From Papio anubis (lineage: Eukaryota; Chordata; Mammalia; Primates; Cercopithecidae): DNA of 64,000 nucleotides. The notes under the pieces are model-generated. The model was not told the DNA's origin, ran no database searches, and saw nothing but the letters and a program-made list of their open reading frames with translations. Made by a program: the position numbers and the translations under genes. Shown here piece by piece: positions 59,942 through 64,000 of this stretch. Each line of letters opens with the position of its first letter. The stretch's first letter is position 1. The stretch lies in assembly GCF_008728515.1 (NCBI RefSeq), contig NC_044989.1:77339754-77403753 (forward strand), given 5' to 3'.

Positions 59942-59964
59942 ATACAAAATTTGCTGATCCCTGA

Positions 59965-60417
59965 TTCAAGAGATATATTATGGTTCAGAAAGATTACCAG
60001 ACATTTATGCATTCAATAAAGATATAATGTAAATTAAATTTGAGGGAGAATCCCATAATACATGGGAGAAAGTTTAGATAATTGTGATAAGTTACCATAA
60101 AACATATGCATATGTAAAAAAAAAACCTGGAAAAGAGTAGACTAACATAATAATAGGTACTTATCTTTGAAAGCAATTGTGATGTGTGTGTGAAAATGCT
60201 TTGAAACCTGGAACAAGTTAAACTAATTAATTGGATTATCATTAGACACAAGAAGACCTTTAATTAGAGGAATAACTAGTTCACAAATAGCAACATGCAA
60301 TTTAGTTGCTAAATCATAGTGCAACAGTGGTTAATTTTACCTTTCCTTACTATTAATAACATGAATTTTAGTATGGCTCTTTTGATTTCAAGAAATTAAG
60401 AACCAACCTACTTAGTC
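59965..60417. other. Unique DNA, nothing recognised
   Basis: AT-rich. The minus frame at 59994-60251 is hydrophobic by composition and has no recognisable domain. Confidence 0.4.
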
Positions 60418-60545
60418 CAGTGATTTTAAATCCCAGCTGCACATTAGAACCACCTCGGGTGGTTTCAAGCAAAATATGAGTGCCTTTCCCCTACTCCATT
60501 AAATCAGGACCTCTTAGTACTTTCTTAAAAGCTTTCATATGCTTC
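60418..60545. mobile_element. hAT-Charlie-like MER element, partial
   Basis: Begins CAGTGATTTTAAATCCCAGC and continues GCACATTAGAACCACCTCGG and ATTAAATCAGGACCTCTTAG, the layout of a short palindromic hAT-Charlie MER family. The far terminus is lost. It is probably the same family as 2140-2223. Confidence 0.65.
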
Positions 60546-62805
60546 AGATACACACCCAAAGTCAAGAAGAACTGAGTTATTAAAATACATATATACATAC
60601 AAACATAAATGAAACCTCTATTAAGTATAGATGCAAAGTGTAGAGGTGACTTTCATGAAGAATAAGATTCATCATAGCCCAGAGATTCATGAAACTTAGA
60701 GGTGCGAAAAGTTCTCCTAAGAGTTTGTATGCTTGTAAATGTATTTCCATTTTCTGTATCAGCTTTTCCATTTGTTAATCCCAACTGGATTCTGCAGATT
60801 TCTGTTCCTCCATAAATTTTTGTCAATATTTTGGACTTTTCATGGGGCTCTGCTGTCAATCCCACCTTATGGGAACATTTCATGGTGATGTCTATTTTTT
60901 CCAGCCCTAATTCCTTCAGTTTTCTAATTCAAACAAACCAACAAAAAGTTCCAAGAAAGTCAGTCTGCTTGAGGTTGTTCATATTTGATGTCATTTCATA
61001 GGTCACAAATCAGAGGTCCTTAGTTAGTGGGCATTTTTTTAAGTTGCTTTTGGTCATGTAAAAAGTGGTTCTGTTTGAAGGGACAAACAAACAAAGAAAA
61101 GAGCCAGAATCAGCCTGAGGTCAGTGTGTATCAGCTAGAGCTACTGATCATGAAAGCCAAGTCTACTGGCGAATCAGGAGGTACTTAGGCAAAGGCGAGG
61201 AGAGGGCAGCTGCTACATAGTCAATATAAAATAAATCGTTGGAATCCAATTGTAGCCTAACATCCTTCTAGCCTCTTTTCCTTTCTTTCATCTCTTTTCT
61301 TCTTTCTTCCATACTCAATATTTTCTTTTTCCTATTTTCATCTCTTCTTCTATTTATTCCTTTGTTCCCTAATACAAAGTAAAAATCTCATAATCATCAT
61401 TGTATTCCCAATATATTTCAAGGGTAATTCGAATATTATTCATTTGCTTGATTAAAACCAGAATATATATTATTATAATAGATTTTAAATAGTTAAAACA
61501 CACTACAAAGATAATTAGTATAAGATGTCAAACAAAGCTAGAATTATGTTTTCTTGTTTTCTATATTTGGCATGTGATTCAAACAATCTTGTGTATTTAG
61601 ATGATTATTTTAAATACACTACTTATATCAATCTAATATAGGTAATATTGAATACTTAGCTCCTTTGAATCTTAAGACACTAAGCCTTGGTTTTTATTGC
61701 TTGATTTTTAAATTGAGTTTCTATAAATATACTTAGAAATTAGAGGTTTTTTTACTGAGCGAGTATTGAAATAACCAATTTCTAAGTGACTTTTACAAAT
61801 TTTTTCATAACTTGGGCCAGTCAAAAAGTTTGTCATTTTGAAGACAAAGTCTTTTTTCTTCCTTCACTAAACTTTGTCAGTCTCCTTTGTTATCTGCTAA
61901 ACTTGGCAATGCTTTTCATGATCTGTAGCTAAATTTATTCTTTTATATATGGTTATTTAGCATAGTTGAATCAAAGGAACTGAAGTATCAACCTGAAAGA
62001 ATACACTTCAAAATAAACATATTGTGTTTGTCTCAAGTTTTTTTATTTCCTGACAAATATATTGAGATTTGGAAGGCCATTTATCTTTCAGTAATAAACC
62101 ATTATCTTGTCACAGTGGATAATTCTTTCAGTAGAATTATCTAAATATTCCAAAGTCACTTTTTCTTTCTTTCTTTTTTTCCTTTTTTACTTGGGTAGCC
62201 TCAGCATTTAGATATTAGAACAAAAAAACAAGAAACTAAATGTAATAGCTTATGTTTGGCCTAGAATCAACACAAGCTCTGCGATTGAGGTGCCAGTTCC
62301 TCCTCAATCATCATTTGGAACACATTCCATATGCCTGACCAGCTTAATTTTTTTAGAATCAAGTCACTGGCAAGAGACTCAGTCATTTTGTTTTCTTTTC
62401 AAATGAGTTACATGGGATTTCTTAAGCCTGAACAACAGTCTTCTGTCATGGGCATGTTCTCTACCAAGTAATTAACTCACATACAATGACAGTACAATAG
62501 GAAAGCTGAAGGGGCAATAAATGTTTGCCCAATGACCTTGATCACTTTTGGGAGAAGTGAAAAGCAAAGTAAAATACATTTTACCCACATCTTAAAGTCA
62601 CTTTTTATATTAAATATATTTTTCTTGGCCTTGTGAAGTCTGTTATACCTGAAATAATATCTCCAACTTCTCTCAAGAGCAGCAGGCTTATTTATCCCTA
62701 ATTGCTTGTCAAATCAGGAATCTTAAGAAATAAGAATCAAAACGATGTTCTTTGTTTTTTGTATTCGTTTTGTTTTTAGAGGCAGGGTAGAGTAGCAGTT
62801 AAGAG
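60546..62805. other. 2.3 kb mostly unique DNA
   Basis: No repeat family or gene is recognised. A pyrimidine-rich tract lies at 61262-61370 and another at 62158-62190. An 11-bp perfect inverted repeat lies at 61731-61741 and 61777-61787. The part at 62255-62580 is repeat-free and motif-dense. Confidence 0.42.
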
Positions 62806-62895
62806 CAGGAGTTAGCAAACTATAACTTGCAGGCCAGTCTGGCCACCTGTGTATTTGTGTGTCACCCACAAAGTAAGAGTGTTTTTCATAAACAT
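62806..62895 (+). mobile_element. hAT-Charlie-like fragment
   Basis: CAGGAGTTAGCAAACTATAA followed by CTTGCAGGCCAGTCTGGCCA matches the 5' end shared by MER58/Charlie-type elements. The rest fades. Confidence 0.6.
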
Positions 62896-64000
62896 TTGCA
62901 AACTACTTCATGGTAGAGAACAACTGAAGTCACTTTGTCTGGATTCTACCTTTGTTTGACTGTTGGATGTTGGATTAATTTGTAATCTCCCTATGCCTTA
63001 ATTTATAACATACAAACTTAGAAAAAATCCTGTAAATATATGCCTAAACCTTAATAATAGATAGTTATTCATGAAAAATTTACTAGTTATTTTTTGGGGG
63101 TGTGGCATTTTCAAGTTTTTGTGCTAAACATGCAATTATTTTGTAATATAAAGATGCTACTGGCTTTATTGAATAGTAAATGAAAAGAATTCAGATTAAA
63201 TGTCCTCAGAAAAAAGTAGATTAGCACTTTTTAGTATATTTGTAAAAAGAGACTTAGGTAAATATGCTTTGGAATTTAAAAAATATTAATATAAGAAAAT
63301 ATAGCTGTATGTTTTCTTATTTGTATTAAAATGATTCAAATATTTTGGGAAAACCTAGCATAAATACATAGGATTATAATAGATACTTTAACAATTATTT
63401 TAAATTCATGATAAAATACAGAGTGTCCAATATTAAGGGAATATCTATATATGGTATACACAATATTGTGTAATGCTGATTAGCTCTAGATCTGGAGTTT
63501 ATGATTAAAATATGACTTATGCCAATAACAGTTCTTACTTTGGGTAAGTATAATTTATCTTAAGATGCAACGTATATCTGTTTTTTTCAAAATGAAGAAA
63601 ATATGGTATTTTCTTAATAGGAGTGTTTTGAGGGCAAGGTAGAATAATTCATGGAAATATTAGCGCACAATTCCTGTCACATAAATATTTATAGCTCAAC
63701 AACAATTTATATAAATTTATTCTATGCATCTGAATTTATTTTCCAATTTAAGTACAGAATAAAAGCAATAGCAAATTAAAAAGTTGTATCAGTAAAAAAT
63801 GCAATAGTTTACTAGAATTCCATAGAAAGCATATCATTTGGAGTAAAAAATATCAATTCCAGTCCTAGTTTTGCCACTTCCTTGATTTATTTATAACTCT
63901 GGACAAGCCATTAGATTTTTTTTTAAACTCCAGTTTCTTTAAATGTATAAAATGAGTTGATTTTAGTAGTCCTTCTTATATCACAATGTAATGTGAGAGG
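62896..64000. other. 1.1 kb unique AT-rich DNA to the window end
   Basis: No element or gene is recognised. A faint MIR-like 'GTTTTGCCACTTCCTTGATT...ATAACTCTGGACAAGCC' stretch at about 63869-63908 is too short to call with confidence. Confidence 0.4.

Noticed and set aside
1..64000. Search for tRNA, U6, Y RNA, 7SK and 5S copies, and for an undescribed gene system
   Set aside because: I found none of the characteristic starts or promoter boxes outside Alu. Nothing here resembles a multi-gene system; the window is intergenic or deep-intronic repeat-rich DNA.

Overview
This 64 kb window is AT-rich, non-coding primate DNA. I find no protein-coding gene, tRNA, rRNA or CRISPR array that the sequence supports. 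The open reading frames are short and fall either inside interspersed repeats (Alu, endogenous-retrovirus-like LTR elements, L1) or in unique DNA without recognisable domains. At least nine Alu copies make the host a primate. Two young Alus, at 44958 (+) and about 46185 (-), carry variants I associate with the AluYR subfamilies of Old World monkeys (the ATCCGGCC diagnostic and the GGGCAAGG/GGTGAGG linker variants). A macaque- or baboon-like genome is therefore more likely than human.

Layout. 1-6.5 kb: mostly unique DNA with a hAT transposon (1479-1784) and an L2 (5830-6345). 6.56-9.35 kb: a MIR split by a complete THE1/MST-type MaLR provirus (6625-9136, perfect GAAGT target duplications), which carries an antisense Alu in its interior. 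9.3-17.5 kb: mostly unique, with an antisense L1 3' end, an L2 terminus, MIR pieces and one unexplained exon-like open frame (12288-12562). 17.6-19.5 kb: an Alu cluster and an ERVL-type LTR. 22.5-27.5 kb: a nested stack of a MIR, a decayed MLT1-type provirus containing an 80-bp MADE1 hairpin, and an old L1 split by a second complete THE1/MST-type provirus on the minus strand. 31.9-38.6 kb: an MLT2-like LTR, an Alu, old L1, a well-preserved L2, and an old L1 interrupted by a 5'-truncated primate L1. 38.6-43.5 kb: mostly unique. 43.5-46.5 kb: antisense L1 with a second MADE1, and the two young Alus in inverted orientation. 47.9-49.6 kb: a microsatellite/palindrome block and a solo MaLR LTR inside an old L1. 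50.8-56.1 kb: an MLT1 LTR, two MER5-type hAT copies, an antisense L1, a MIR and an old Alu. 56.1-64 kb: largely repeat-free AT-rich DNA with MER58-like and related hAT remnants.

No genes work together here. What the window records is layered transposon insertion, with target-site duplications still readable at several nodes. The structures with possible function are the two MADE1 hairpins (the element class from which the mir-548 family arose), the inverted young Alu pair, and several repeat-free stretches that could hold conserved regulatory DNA. All family names come from recognising consensus features by eye. Subfamily assignments, and the edges of old elements, are approximate.
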